This document shows positions 9,061 to 24,476 of a DNA stretch of 42,954 bases, one piece after another (position 1 is the first letter of the stretch; each line of letters starts with the position of its first letter). The translations under genes were made by a program, and so were the position numbers. Source of the stretch: Pseudomonadota bacterium (GTDB lineage: Bacteria > Pseudomonadota > Alphaproteobacteria > Caulobacterales > Caulobacteraceae); assembly GCA_963205025.1 (NCBI GenBank), contig CAUJHO010000043.1, positions 1-42,954 on the forward strand, read 5' to 3'. Below the pieces are notes generated by a model. That model ran no database searches. It was given only the letters and a program-made list of their open reading frames with translations, and was not told the DNA's origin.

Positions 9061-10011
9061 ATGACCGACCCTCGGCCAGACAGTCCGGTGACCTGGACCC
9101 CCCGCTTTGCCGTCCTGAAGACGCTAGGCGTCCTTGGCAAGGCCCTGGCCCGGCTGTGGGGCCGCGATGTCATGCTCTATGTGGGTGGGGTGTCGTTCTT
9201 CGCCCTGCTGGCCGTGTTTCCGGCGGTCGCCCTGATCATCGGCTTCTTCAAGGTGGTGTTGAACACGGGGGTCGGTCTGGAGCAGGCCGAGGCCCTGATC
9301 GAAGTGGTCCCGCATGCCGCGCGCGGACTGCTTCAATCCGAGATCGAGCGCCTCATTGATGTGCCGTTCCGCAGCATCTCTGCCCAGAGCGCTGTCGCGC
9401 TTGTCGTCGGGGCCTATGCCGCCCATCGTGGTTTCAAGGCGGTTCTGGCGGGCCTGACCTTTATCCATGATGAGACTGACCAGCACGGGTTCTTCCGCTT
9501 CAACCTGCTGGCCTTCATCGTGGCCATCTGCGCCTTCCTGCTGTTGACCGTGGTGTCGGGGGCCATCCTGACGATCCGGCTGATGCACGAGACCCAGGAG
9601 ACGGAGCCCCTCGAGGGCCTGGGACTCGATAGCGAGTGGATGTGGGCCTTCACTGGCCTGACCATCGGGCTGACGCTGTTGTACCGCTATGCCATGGCGC
9701 ATTCGAAGCGGGTTCCGTGGCGTGCCGCCATAGGTGGCGGGATCGGGGCGGCCCTGCTGTTGGCCCTGGCGTCATGGGCCTGTGCCGTTTACGTCGATCA
9801 GGTCGTCGAACTGGGGGCCACCTACGGCTCGATCGGTGCGGTGGTCGTTTTTCTGATCTGGCTCAGCTGGAATGTGAACGCGGTATTCTTCGGCGGGGCG
9901 CTCGCGACCGAGATCGAGATTGCCCTGCATCAGTATCGGCGCGCCAATGCGGCCGCAGAGGCCGCGACCGAGGCCGACCTCAGCCTGTCGGAGCCGCGTC
10001 ACTTCTGGTGA
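9061..10011 (+). CDS. YihY/virulence factor BrkB family inner-membrane protein
   Basis: A 316-residue integral membrane protein of the YihY/BrkB (formerly RNase BN) family, whose biochemical role is not established. Family marks include RDVMLYVGGVSFFALLAVFP near the N-terminus, a hydrophobic pair around 150-170, the segment near 200 (WMWAFTGLTIGLTLLYRYA), and the final helices with YGSIGAVVVFLIWLSWNVNAV. About six transmembrane segments can be read. The ATG at 9061 lacks a clear Shine-Dalgarno site. It diverges from popA, and its 3' end overlaps the tail of the convergent tusA-like gene by 32 bases. Confidence 0.9.
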   Translation: MTDPRPDSPVTWTPRFAVLKTLGVLGKALARLWGRDVMLYVGGVSFFALLAVFPAVALIIGFFKVVLNTGVGLEQAEALIEVVPHAARGLLQSEIERLIDVPFRSISAQSAVALVVGAYAAHRGFKAVLAGLTFIHDETDQHGFFRFNLLAFIVAICAFLLLTVVSGAILTIRLMHETQETEPLEGLGLDSEWMWAFTGLTIGLTLLYRYAMAHSKRVPWRAAIGGGIGAALLLALASWACAVYVDQVVELGATYGSIGAVVVFLIWLSWNVNAVFFGGALATEIEIALHQYRRANAAAEAATEADLSLSEPRHFW

Positions 10012-10216
10012 CCTGAAAACGCAGGGCCGGACCGTCCTCGAGAACGGCATCCAGCACATGCCCGGCCTGGCCGACGAAGTGCGGCACATCGATGCGCGCC
10101 ATTGGATCGTCGGCAATCAGTTCGATGCGGTCACCCGGCGCGGCCTGACGCAGCGCCCGCGCCAGCCGCAAGGTCGGCGTGGGGCAACGATGCCCCCGCG
10201 CATCGACGATCTTCAC
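9980..10216 (-). CDS. TusA/SirA-family sulfur carrier protein
   Basis: TusA-family proteins pass persulfide sulfur through a Cys in a CPxP motif, for tRNA thiolation or other sulfur trafficking. This 78-residue protein has the family start (MKIVDARGHRCPTP) with Cys11 in CPTP, and the usual beta-alpha-beta-alpha pattern (GDRIELIADDPMARIDVPHF). The GTG start overlaps the M1 aminopeptidase stop by 3 bases (GTGA), which implies coupling to that gene. It overlaps the end of the YihY gene by 32 bases tail to tail. Whether it acts in tRNA 2-thiouridine formation or elsewhere cannot be told. Confidence 0.87.
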   Translation of the reverse strand: MKIVDARGHRCPTPTLRLARALRQAAPGDRIELIADDPMARIDVPHFVGQAGHVLDAVLEDGPALRFQVTRSDAAPTG

Positions 10217-12111
10217 ACAGGCGCCCCCACCACCGCATCCACCGAGCCGGTGGTTACGGAGTGATAGCCCGGGCGTGCCGCTGCGTAGATCCGGCGGGCC
10301 AGGGCCTGACCCCAGGCGTCTTCCTCCATCATGGCCCGGAACAGCGGCAGCACGAACTTGCGTCGTCCCATCGAGGTCAAGAAATGCTCCAGGGCCGGAA
10401 CGGCCGGATCGAACCTGTTTTCGACGGCGATCATCAGCCAGGCGAAGAGCACCTCAGAGTTGCCGCTGGCCGAGAGGCCGAGCGCCTGATCCAGCGCGCT
10501 GAGTTGCGCCGTCGTCATTTCGTCCGGCAGTTCGCCGAGGAAGCGCTGGCGCTCCTGGGTCGACCAGCTTGCCCAGGGGATCGCGGCGGCATCGCCCGAG
10601 ACGACATAGGCTGCCACCGTGGCGTCAACGCGATCAAAGGCGTCGGCATGGGGTTCCTCGACATTGGCGGGCAGGCCGGGCCCAAAGACCCAGGCGTCGA
10701 TCATCAACTGCTGCTCCAGCGCCGCATCGCCTTGAATCAGATTGGCCCGCAGGTCCGCGAGGAAGTCCGCGGTCGTCATCGGCTGGAAGGCATGACGGTC
10801 GAAGTAGCCGCGCAGATAGGCGTCAAACCGCTCACGCCCTGCGATGCGCTCGATGGTGCGCAGGAAGAAGGCACCTTTCTCGTAAGCCACATCCGTCAGG
10901 CCGTCGTCGGGGTCCCGTTCCGCCAGGTTGATGTAAAGATGTGTGTCCTCGGCCGGCAGGTCCGCCACGGTGGCCTGCAGACTGTCCCAACCCAGCACCT
11001 GCTCCATCATGGCGCGGTCACGACCATAGACCTCCTCCATGATCCGGTTCTCGAAATAGACGGTGAAACCCTCATTGAGCCAGAAATCCGACCAGGTCGC
11101 ATTGGTCACCAGATTGCCGGACCAGCTGTGCGCCAGCTCATGGGCCACCAGAGACACCAGCGAGCGGTCGCCGGCGATGATGGTCGGGGTAGCAAAGGTC
11201 AGACGCGGGTTTTCCATGCCGCCGAAGGGGAAGGACGGCGGCAGGATCAGCAGATCGTAGCGACCCCAGCGATAGGGGCCGTAGAGGCCCTCGGCGGCCT
11301 CGACCATGCTCTCGACATCGACCAGTTCGTCGGCGGACCGGGCCAGGGTGGACGGTTCGGTATAGACGCCGGTGCGCGGTCCGGTGGACTGGAAGGCCAG
11401 GTCGCCGATGGCGATGGCCATCAGATAGGGCGGCACCCGGTTGTCGAGGCGGAAGCGCCAGGCGCGCTGGCCGGGACCGGCCGGTTCGCCTTCGGGCGTC
11501 AGCATCTCGGCACTCATGACCACCGACAGGTTTTCAGGGGCGACGATGCGGGCGGAATAGGTCTGGCGGATGCCGGGACTGTCCTGGGTCGGGACCCAGG
11601 TGCGGGTCAGGATGGCCTGGCCCTGGCTGAACATGAAGGGAAGCTCGCCGCCGGCCGTCTGTTCCGGCGACAGCCACTGGAGCGCCGCAGCATTGGGGCT
11701 GGTCTGATAGTCGACCACGACGGTGCGGGTACCGGAGGTCAGGGCCACCGTCAGCGGGCGGCCCATGTGCGGGCGCTCGTCGCCCAGGGCCCAGGCGGTC
11801 GGCTGGCCGTCAATCGTGACCGAGCGGATGGTCAGGTCGCGCGTGTCCAGCACCAGTTCGCGGGCACCGGGCGCGGTCTGGATGGAGAGGGTCGCGGTAC
11901 CGCTGAGCGTCTTGCCGGCGAAATCGGCGGTCAGATCGATGGCGACGTCGGTGACGCGCGCCTCATTGGGGCGGGCGTAGGTATGGATGTCCTGGACAAG
12001 CTGAACCATCGGGGCCTCGGCGACGGGCGGCGGCGTGACCGGGTCCGGCGTGGTCGAGCAGGCTGCGAGCAGGGCGGTCGCGGCGACGGAAACAAGCAGC
12101 TTGCGGATCAT
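10213..12111 (-). CDS. M1-family zinc aminopeptidase, lipoprotein
   Basis: A gluzincin peptidase related to leukotriene-A4 hydrolase/aminopeptidase N; it probably trims peptides in the periplasm. The 632-residue product has a lipoprotein signal (LLAAC, lipidation Cys18), the N-terminal beta-sandwich, the exopeptidase motif GGMEN at 297-301, and the zinc site HELAH (His324, Glu325, His328) with the third ligand Glu347 in NEGFT, an exact HExxH-x18-E. A helical C-terminal domain follows, as in the leukotriene hydrolase group. It starts at ATG 12111 and is coupled to the TusA-like gene downstream. Exact substrate unknown. Confidence 0.93.
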   Translation of the reverse strand: MIRKLLVSVAATALLAACSTTPDPVTPPPVAEAPMVQLVQDIHTYARPNEARVTDVAIDLTADFAGKTLSGTATLSIQTAPGARELVLDTRDLTIRSVTIDGQPTAWALGDERPHMGRPLTVALTSGTRTVVVDYQTSPNAAALQWLSPEQTAGGELPFMFSQGQAILTRTWVPTQDSPGIRQTYSARIVAPENLSVVMSAEMLTPEGEPAGPGQRAWRFRLDNRVPPYLMAIAIGDLAFQSTGPRTGVYTEPSTLARSADELVDVESMVEAAEGLYGPYRWGRYDLLILPPSFPFGGMENPRLTFATPTIIAGDRSLVSLVAHELAHSWSGNLVTNATWSDFWLNEGFTVYFENRIMEEVYGRDRAMMEQVLGWDSLQATVADLPAEDTHLYINLAERDPDDGLTDVAYEKGAFFLRTIERIAGRERFDAYLRGYFDRHAFQPMTTADFLADLRANLIQGDAALEQQLMIDAWVFGPGLPANVEEPHADAFDRVDATVAAYVVSGDAAAIPWASWSTQERQRFLGELPDEMTTAQLSALDQALGLSASGNSEVLFAWLMIAVENRFDPAVPALEHFLTSMGRRKFVLPLFRAMMEEDAWGQALARRIYAAARPGYHSVTTGSVDAVVGAPV

Positions 12112-12203
12112 GGATGACCTCCGGCGATGAAACTGGCGGCTTCTTAGGGCCTCTCGACCAAATCGGCAAAGCGCCGTCCGAACGCTGCGCGAAATGGCGG
12201 TGC

Positions 12204-12713
12204 TCAGGTTGCGGGTGTCACGCTGAGCAGTTCGACGCGGAAGAGAAGGACAGAGTTTGGCGGGATCAGATCGCCCCCCACCCAGCGATTGCCGTAGGCG
12301 AGGTCCCCGGGAATGACGAAATCGTAGGTCTCGCCTGCGCGCATCAGTTGAAGCCCCTCGGTCCAGCCGCGAATGACCCGGTTCAGTGGGAACTCGATGG
12401 GGTCGGCCCCGAAATTGCCGTCGAACTCACGCCCGTCGATGAAGGTGCCGCGATAATGAACGCGCACGGTGTCGGTCGGACCGGGAAGGGCCCCCGAGGG
12501 GTTTGCCGCCCCGACGCGACGGTATTGCAGGCCGCTCTCAGTCGTGGCCCAGCCGCGCTGTTCGGCGTTCCAGTCGAGATAGGCCTGCTGGCCCGTTTCC
12601 CAGCCGGCCTGGGAGGGCTCGACTAGCACAGGAGCCGGCGGTGGCGTCGCCGTGGCGCAGGCCGCGAGCACAAAAAGGAAAAGGGAGGGGGCGAGTAAGC
12701 CGAGCGTTTCCAT
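12204..12713 (-). CDS. FKBP-type peptidyl-prolyl isomerase, lipoprotein
   Basis: FKBP-type isomerases speed cis-trans rotation of prolyl bonds; this one is expected to act in the cell envelope. The 169-residue protein has a lipoprotein signal ending VLAAC (Cys19), a short linker, and an FKBP domain from about residue 60 (ESGLQYRRVG, TDTVRVHYRGTFIDGREFD, VIRGWTEGLQLMRAGE, FVIPGDLAYGNR, IPPNSVLLFRVELL). The ATG is at 12713. It shares a strand with the aminopeptidase, 92 bases upstream of it. Its 5' end faces the rpoB leader, so any rpoB promoter must lie between the two genes. Confidence 0.92.
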   Translation of the reverse strand: METLGLLAPSLFLFVLAACATATPPPAPVLVEPSQAGWETGQQAYLDWNAEQRGWATTESGLQYRRVGAANPSGALPGPTDTVRVHYRGTFIDGREFDGNFGADPIEFPLNRVIRGWTEGLQLMRAGETYDFVIPGDLAYGNRWVGGDLIPPNSVLLFRVELLSVTPAT

Positions 12714-13025
12714 GGGACGAGCCTAGCATTCGGCGTCCGCGTTCGAAAATGCGTGTCGGGGCCTTTTCTCTGCCTAATTTCGCGCTATATACGCTCCTTC
12801 GCAGAATTCTGATTCCTGCGCGTAATGCGCCGAGGCCCGGCTCGCCCCCAGCCGGACGAAGGCGCTGCTCCTCCCCGGGAGCCCTTCAAAATCCAGCGTC
12901 CTGAGGTGCTTCACCTCGAGGGTGGACGCGAAGAGACGGCGCAAACCGACCCTGCGAGAGGGACGGCGTGCGCCTTTTTGACGTGGCGCGGGTTGAACAG
13001 CCTCGCGCCGTAACAGGGACACCAG
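12714..13025 (+). promoter_or_regulatory. rpoBC promoter and 5' leader region
   Basis: This 312-base stretch has no convincing gene on the plus strand. Because the upstream gene is divergent, the rpoBC promoter must be here. The best -10-like element is GCTATATAC at 12784-12792, which resembles the Caulobacter housekeeping -10 (GCTANAWC), but no good -35 stands before it. Three RNA hairpins follow: GAGGTG/CACCTC (12903-12917), a terminator-like stem (12938-12974), and GGCGCG/CGCGCC (12985-13009). The ribosome-binding site AGGGA lies just before the rpoB ATG. The promoter position is tentative. Confidence 0.45.
12938..12979 (+). terminator. Terminator-like hairpin in the rpoB leader (attenuator candidate)
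   Basis: The stem pairs GGCGCA (12938-12943) with TGCGCC (12969-12974), then CCG (12946-12948) with CGG (12964-12966), then CCCT (12950-12953) with AGGG (12959-12962). It has small internal loops and a 5-base apical loop, and is followed by TTTTT at 12975-12979. It lies 46 bases upstream of rpoB. If transcribed from a promoter near 12790 it could end part of the transcripts. Partial attenuation between rplL and rpoB is known in Escherichia coli; function here is inferred. Confidence 0.5.
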
Positions 13026-17090
<4,065 letters not shown>

Positions 17091-17093
<3 letters not shown>

Positions 17094-17113
17094 GGCGCGC
17101 GAAGCGCGCCTCA
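17091..17113 (+). repeat. Perfect hairpin over the rpoB stop codon
   Basis: A perfect 10-bp stem (17091-17100 with 17104-17113) closes on a GAA triloop. It begins 2 bases into the end of rpoB and contains most of the TGA stop. The stem is almost entirely G and C, and no T run follows, so it is not an ordinary terminator. It could be an mRNA processing or stabilising site between rpoB and rpoC. Confidence 0.7.
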
Positions 17114-17220
17114 CGGTGGCGAGTAGCGAGTGACGAGTGGCGAGACGCCATCCCGACACGCCGCAGTTCACTCGCCTCTGACCACCCGCCACTCGATACT
17201 TTTTTCGCGGCTTTCGCCGC
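17114..17220 (+). repeat. Intergenic heptamer repeat and dyad between rpoB and rpoC
   Basis: Three and a half tandem copies of a 7-base unit, CGAGTRR, lie at 17120-17144. The inverted copy CGCCACTCG (17187-17195) is a perfect complement of CGAGTGGCG (17134-17142), so the spacer can fold into a long stem-loop. A second small hairpin, GCGGC/GCCGC (17207-17220), lies just before the AAGGA site of rpoC. Heptamer repeats of this kind are dispersed non-coding elements in many proteobacteria; their chance translations give strings like LATRHSLLAT. There is no coding evidence. Confidence 0.6.
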
Positions 17221-17235
17221 AGCTAAGGAACCAAG

Positions 17236-21441
<4,206 letters not shown>

Positions 21442-21466
21442 GGTTCGCGACCCTCCAACAGTGTTG

Positions 21467-21497
21467 AGGCCTCGCAGAGCGATCTGCGGGGCCTTTT
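21467..21497 (+). terminator. Rho-independent terminator after rpoC
   Basis: AGGCCTCGCAG (21467-21477) pairs with CTGCGGGGCCT (21484-21494), 11 bp with one G-T pair, around the loop AGCGAT. TTTT follows to 21497. It lies 25 bases after the rpoC stop and just before the end of the convergent gene. Confidence 0.9.
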
Positions 21498-21524
21498 CAT
21501 TTCGGCCTTCAGGATGGGTGGCCC

Positions 21525-22202
21525 CTATTCGCCGGTGCGCGGTCGTTCGCCCTGGACATAGACGACGCTGCGATCGATCTCGCCCATGCCGAAGTTCGAT
21601 CCAGGGGTTGCGGAGGGTGCGGCATTGCCGCTGCCGGTGGGAGCCGGCGCGCGTTGGGCCTCATAGGCGGCGAGCCGGGCGGCCCCTTGGGCGGCGAAAT
21701 CCTGTGAGGGGTCGCCGCGCCTCTGGCGGGCAGGCGAAGGTGGCGCTGCAGCTGCGTTCAGGAACAGGTCACGACAGGCCGCATAGGCACGCTCCGAAAC
21801 CTCGCCGTCTCCCAGGTCGCATCGCTCGCGCCAGGAGCGGGGAATTACGCGCCCGGGATCACGGGCCCTCACCGTCGGCGGCGGTGTCTCAACGATGAAG
21901 GGCGCGACCTGGGGGTTGGCGGGGGCGGCGCGCGCCTCTCGCACAACCACAGGCGGGAAGGGGGCTTGCGTGCCTTGGGGCGCGTCGGTCGGCGGCCGTT
22001 GCGGCGCACGGGCGCGCGGTATGATCTGCAGGTAGATGGGTTCAACCTCGCGGTCCGGCCTGGCCGTCGAAGGTTGCCACTGTGGCGTCGGCAAGATCGC
22101 AAACAGCCCCAGATGCAGACAGCCGACGGCCAGGATCGCAACGCACCAGAGGCGCGCGGTCTTGGTGTTCAGCCGATGCTCGAATGCACGGAGCCTGGAC
22201 AT
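21525..22202 (-). CDS. Hypothetical membrane-anchored, proline-rich protein
   Basis: I do not recognise a family. The 225-residue protein has a short basic N-terminus, one membrane segment at about 18-37 (WCVAILAVGCLHLGLFAILP) and a proline-rich extracytoplasmic part. A small region with two cysteines (ERCDLGDGEVSERAYAACRD) follows, and the tail is low in complexity. The plan resembles the anchor and linker of TonB, but I see no TonB C-terminal domain. The ATG at 22202 is preferred over a GTG at 22223 because GGGGAGA stands 5 bases before it. It is convergent with rpoC and divergent from the zf-TFIIB gene. Confidence 0.7.
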   Translation of the reverse strand: MSRLRAFEHRLNTKTARLWCVAILAVGCLHLGLFAILPTPQWQPSTARPDREVEPIYLQIIPRARAPQRPPTDAPQGTQAPFPPVVVREARAAPANPQVAPFIVETPPPTVRARDPGRVIPRSWRERCDLGDGEVSERAYAACRDLFLNAAAAPPSPARQRRGDPSQDFAAQGAARLAAYEAQRAPAPTGSGNAAPSATPGSNFGMGEIDRSVVYVQGERPRTGE

Positions 22203-22317
22203 GGCATCTCCCCATCCCGGCACTGGAGCGTCAGATCAGGGCCATGTCGTGGCAGGGTTGCGCCGCCCGCGAGGCGAGGGCATTTGAGTGGGCCAATCAG
22301 TTTCAGGAGATCCGCCC

Positions 22318-22653
22318 ATGCCGCTGCTGCTTTGCCCGAACGACAACGCCTCCATGCAGACCGTTCAGCGCAATGGGGTCGAGTTCGATATGTGCCCGAC
22401 CTGCCGGGGCGTGTGGCTGGACCGGGGCGAGCTTGAAAAGCTGATGCAGGCCAGCCGCGACGATGGTGCGGCCGCCGCCCCGCCGGGACCGTCGCCGGCG
22501 GCTGCGCCCGCGCCGCAGCGGCCGCAACAGTACGGCTATGGCGAACGCGGTGAATATGGCGAGCGCGGTGAGTATGGCGAGCGTGGCGGCTACGACCAGC
22601 AGGGTCGGCCGCGCCGCAAGCGCGGCTTCGACCTGTTCGACGTCTTCGATTAG
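22318..22653 (+). CDS. zf-TFIIB domain-containing protein
   Basis: A small protein (111 aa) with a TFIIB-like zinc ribbon: CPNDN at Cys6, then VEFDMCPTCRGVWLDRGELEKL with Cys26 and Cys29. The first knuckle has CPND where many relatives have CPxC, so only three cysteines are seen and the fourth ligand is unclear. After an Ala/Pro linker there are three tandem copies of GERGEY/GERGGY (residues 75-92) and a basic tail (GRPRRKRGFDLFDVFD). A good AGGAGA site precedes ATG 22318. The 3' end overlaps the convergent methyltransferase by 4 bases. Role unknown; nucleic-acid binding is only a guess. Confidence 0.85.
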   Translation: MPLLLCPNDNASMQTVQRNGVEFDMCPTCRGVWLDRGELEKLMQASRDDGAAAAPPGPSPAAAPAPQRPQQYGYGERGEYGERGEYGERGGYDQQGRPRRKRGFDLFDVFD

Positions 22654-23393
22654 GCCCAGTCCAGCGCCGCTTCGCCCCTGAGGATCGCTTCGGCCTCGGG
22701 GGTGTGCCTGGCCCCTGGTGGGTCGTGCAGGACCAGCGGCGGCAGCAGACTCAGCGGGGCCTTGCCGGTTTTGAGGGCGCGTACGATGACGCGCTTGGCG
22801 GGTTTGTCGGCGAAGGGATGGATGGGACGGATCTGAAACGACCCGGCCTTGGGCGCCAGCAGGGTCAGGATCTCGGCAAGCCGGTCGGCCCGGTGGATCA
22901 TCACGATCATGCCGCCCTCGCGGACCGCCTTGAGCAGAAATTCCGTCCAGGCCGCCAGTCCGTCGTCGGCGATCCAGGCCCCGCGCCGACTGGGAGCCGG
23001 AGCGCGCAGGGCGGTTTCGTCATCGAAGAACGGCGGGTTTGAGATGGCCCAGTCGAACGGAGTCTGGCCGAGCGTCCGGAAACCGGCAGCGACGTCGCCC
23101 TCGGTGATCTCGATGCGGTCATCCGTCTGGTTTTCGGTCACATTGGTTCGGGCCAGGGCACAGGCTGCCGGGTCGCGCTCAAGGCCCACCAGGCGAACAT
23201 CGGGCCGGCGGCTGGCGATCTGCAGCAGGACTGATCCGACGCCACAGCCGGCTTCAATGACGCGCTGGCCCGGTCGGGCCGGGCAGGCGGCGGCGAGCAG
23301 GGCGGCGTCCATGCCGGCCCGGTAGCCGCGCGTGGGTTGGAGGACACGCACGCGGCGGCCGAGCAGCCAGTCCTCTTTAACCTCTTGGTCCAT
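22650..23393 (-). CDS. TrmN6-like SAM-dependent methyltransferase
   Basis: This 247-residue protein resembles the tRNA1(Val) adenine-N6 methyltransferase TrmN6/YfiC group. It starts MDQEVKEDWLLGRRVRVLQP, typical of alphaproteobacterial members. It has the SAM-binding motif VIEAGCGVGSVLLQIA, the acidic motif LVGLERDP, and the N6-adenine catalytic motif NPPF in DWAISNPPFFDD. The open frame extends far upstream, but that part is antisense to the polyprenyl synthase, so ATG 23393 is chosen. It diverges from the polyprenyl synthase gene. Substrate is inferred from the family; other N6-adenine or rRNA targets are possible. Confidence 0.87.
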   Translation of the reverse strand: MDQEVKEDWLLGRRVRVLQPTRGYRAGMDAALLAAACPARPGQRVIEAGCGVGSVLLQIASRRPDVRLVGLERDPAACALARTNVTENQTDDRIEITEGDVAAGFRTLGQTPFDWAISNPPFFDDETALRAPAPSRRGAWIADDGLAAWTEFLLKAVREGGMIVMIHRADRLAEILTLLAPKAGSFQIRPIHPFADKPAKRVIVRALKTGKAPLSLLPPLVLHDPPGARHTPEAEAILRGEAALDWA

Positions 23394-23463
23394 TCGGCTA
23401 GACCCTGCGACTGGAACCGGCGACCGGTGAATCATCGGCGTCGGGAGTGTTTGGAGCTTTCGT

Positions 23464-24474
23464 TTGGACCCTGTCACGGCCCCCGCCGCAAGAGCCACGG
23501 GCAGCGTCGATGCGCTGGTCGCCCTGGGTGCCGAGGATATGGCGGTTATCGACGGCCTGATCCGCGACCGGATGCGCAGCGACGTCGAGGTGATTCCGGC
23601 CTTGGCCGAACACCTGATCGCGGCCGGCGGCAAGCGCCTGCGCCCGCTATTGTGCGTGGCGGCAGCTCGCCTGATCGGCACGGAACGGGACGAACACCGG
23701 AAGCTCGCGGCGGCCGTCGAGTTCATCCATACGGCGACCCTGCTGCATGACGACATCGTCGACGGTTCGCGAACGCGGCGTGGCAAGGCGGCGGCGCACC
23801 TGATCTGGGGTGCGGCCCAGAGTGTGTTGGTCGGTGATTTCCTGTTCACGCGCGCCTTCGATCTGATGGTCGATGCCGGATCGATGCCGGCGTTGCGCCT
23901 GTTGGCAAATGCCTCCGCGGTGATCGCCGAAGGCGAGGTGCTGCAGCTCATGCGCGCGCACGATCTGAACCTGCCCCAGGACGTCTATATCCAGATCATC
24001 TCGGCCAAGACCGCCGCCCTGTTTGCCGCCTCTGCCGAGGCCGGGGCGCTGGCAGCCGGCGGAACGTCGTCGCAGATCGCGGCGATGCGCGATTTCGGAC
24101 AGTATCTGGGGCTGGCCTTCCAGCTGGCCGACGATGCGCTCGACTACGGCGGGGCCAGTGAGGCGCTCGGCAAGGACGCCGGCGATGATTTCCGCGAGGG
24201 CAAGGCGACCTTGCCGTTGCTGTTCGCCATCCAGCGGACGCGCGGGCGCGAAGACGCCTTCTGGACGCGCACGATCGCCCGCCAGGAACAGACCGAAGAC
24301 GACTTCAGGCGCGCGCGCGAGCTGGTCATCGGAACGGGCTCGTTGGGGGCGACCCTGGCGCTGGCGTCGGACTATGCCCAGGCCGCCAAGGCGGCGCTGG
24401 ATGTCTTTGAAGATGGCGTCTGGAAATCCGCTCTCATGGATCTGGCCGACTTTTCAGTCGGGCGGACCACCTGA
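23464..24474 (+). CDS. Polyprenyl (octaprenyl/decaprenyl) diphosphate synthase
   Basis: A trans-prenyltransferase that adds isopentenyl units to make the side chain of ubiquinone. At 336 aa it has both Asp-rich motifs: LLHDDIVD (Asp96, Asp97, Asp100) and LADDALDY (Asp223, Asp224, Asp227). It also has GGKRLRP at 55-61 and the RTRRG loop. The start is TTG at 23464, preceded by GGAG about 7 bases upstream; no ATG is suitably placed. The product chain length (C40 or C50) cannot be decided by eye; alphaproteobacteria commonly make ubiquinone-10. It converges with the WecA-like gene with 2 bases between stops. Confidence 0.92.
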   Translation: MDPVTAPAARATGSVDALVALGAEDMAVIDGLIRDRMRSDVEVIPALAEHLIAAGGKRLRPLLCVAAARLIGTERDEHRKLAAAVEFIHTATLLHDDIVDGSRTRRGKAAAHLIWGAAQSVLVGDFLFTRAFDLMVDAGSMPALRLLANASAVIAEGEVLQLMRAHDLNLPQDVYIQIISAKTAALFAASAEAGALAAGGTSSQIAAMRDFGQYLGLAFQLADDALDYGGASEALGKDAGDDFREGKATLPLLFAIQRTRGREDAFWTRTIARQEQTEDDFRRARELVIGTGSLGATLALASDYAQAAKAALDVFEDGVWKSALMDLADFSVGRTT

Positions 24475-24476
24475 AC

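Noticed and set aside
10102..12117. A 671-codon plus-strand open frame opposite the M1 aminopeptidase
   Set aside because: Shadow of a gene with complete zinc-site motifs; its own composition is not protein-like.
12978..12983. TTGACG in the rpoB leader as a -35 element
   Set aside because: No matching -10 lies at a suitable distance, and the T's belong to the terminator-like run.
23394..23951. N-terminal extension of the TrmN6-like frame
   Set aside because: It is antisense to the polyprenyl synthase and unlike the family; ATG 23393 gives the normal N-terminus.
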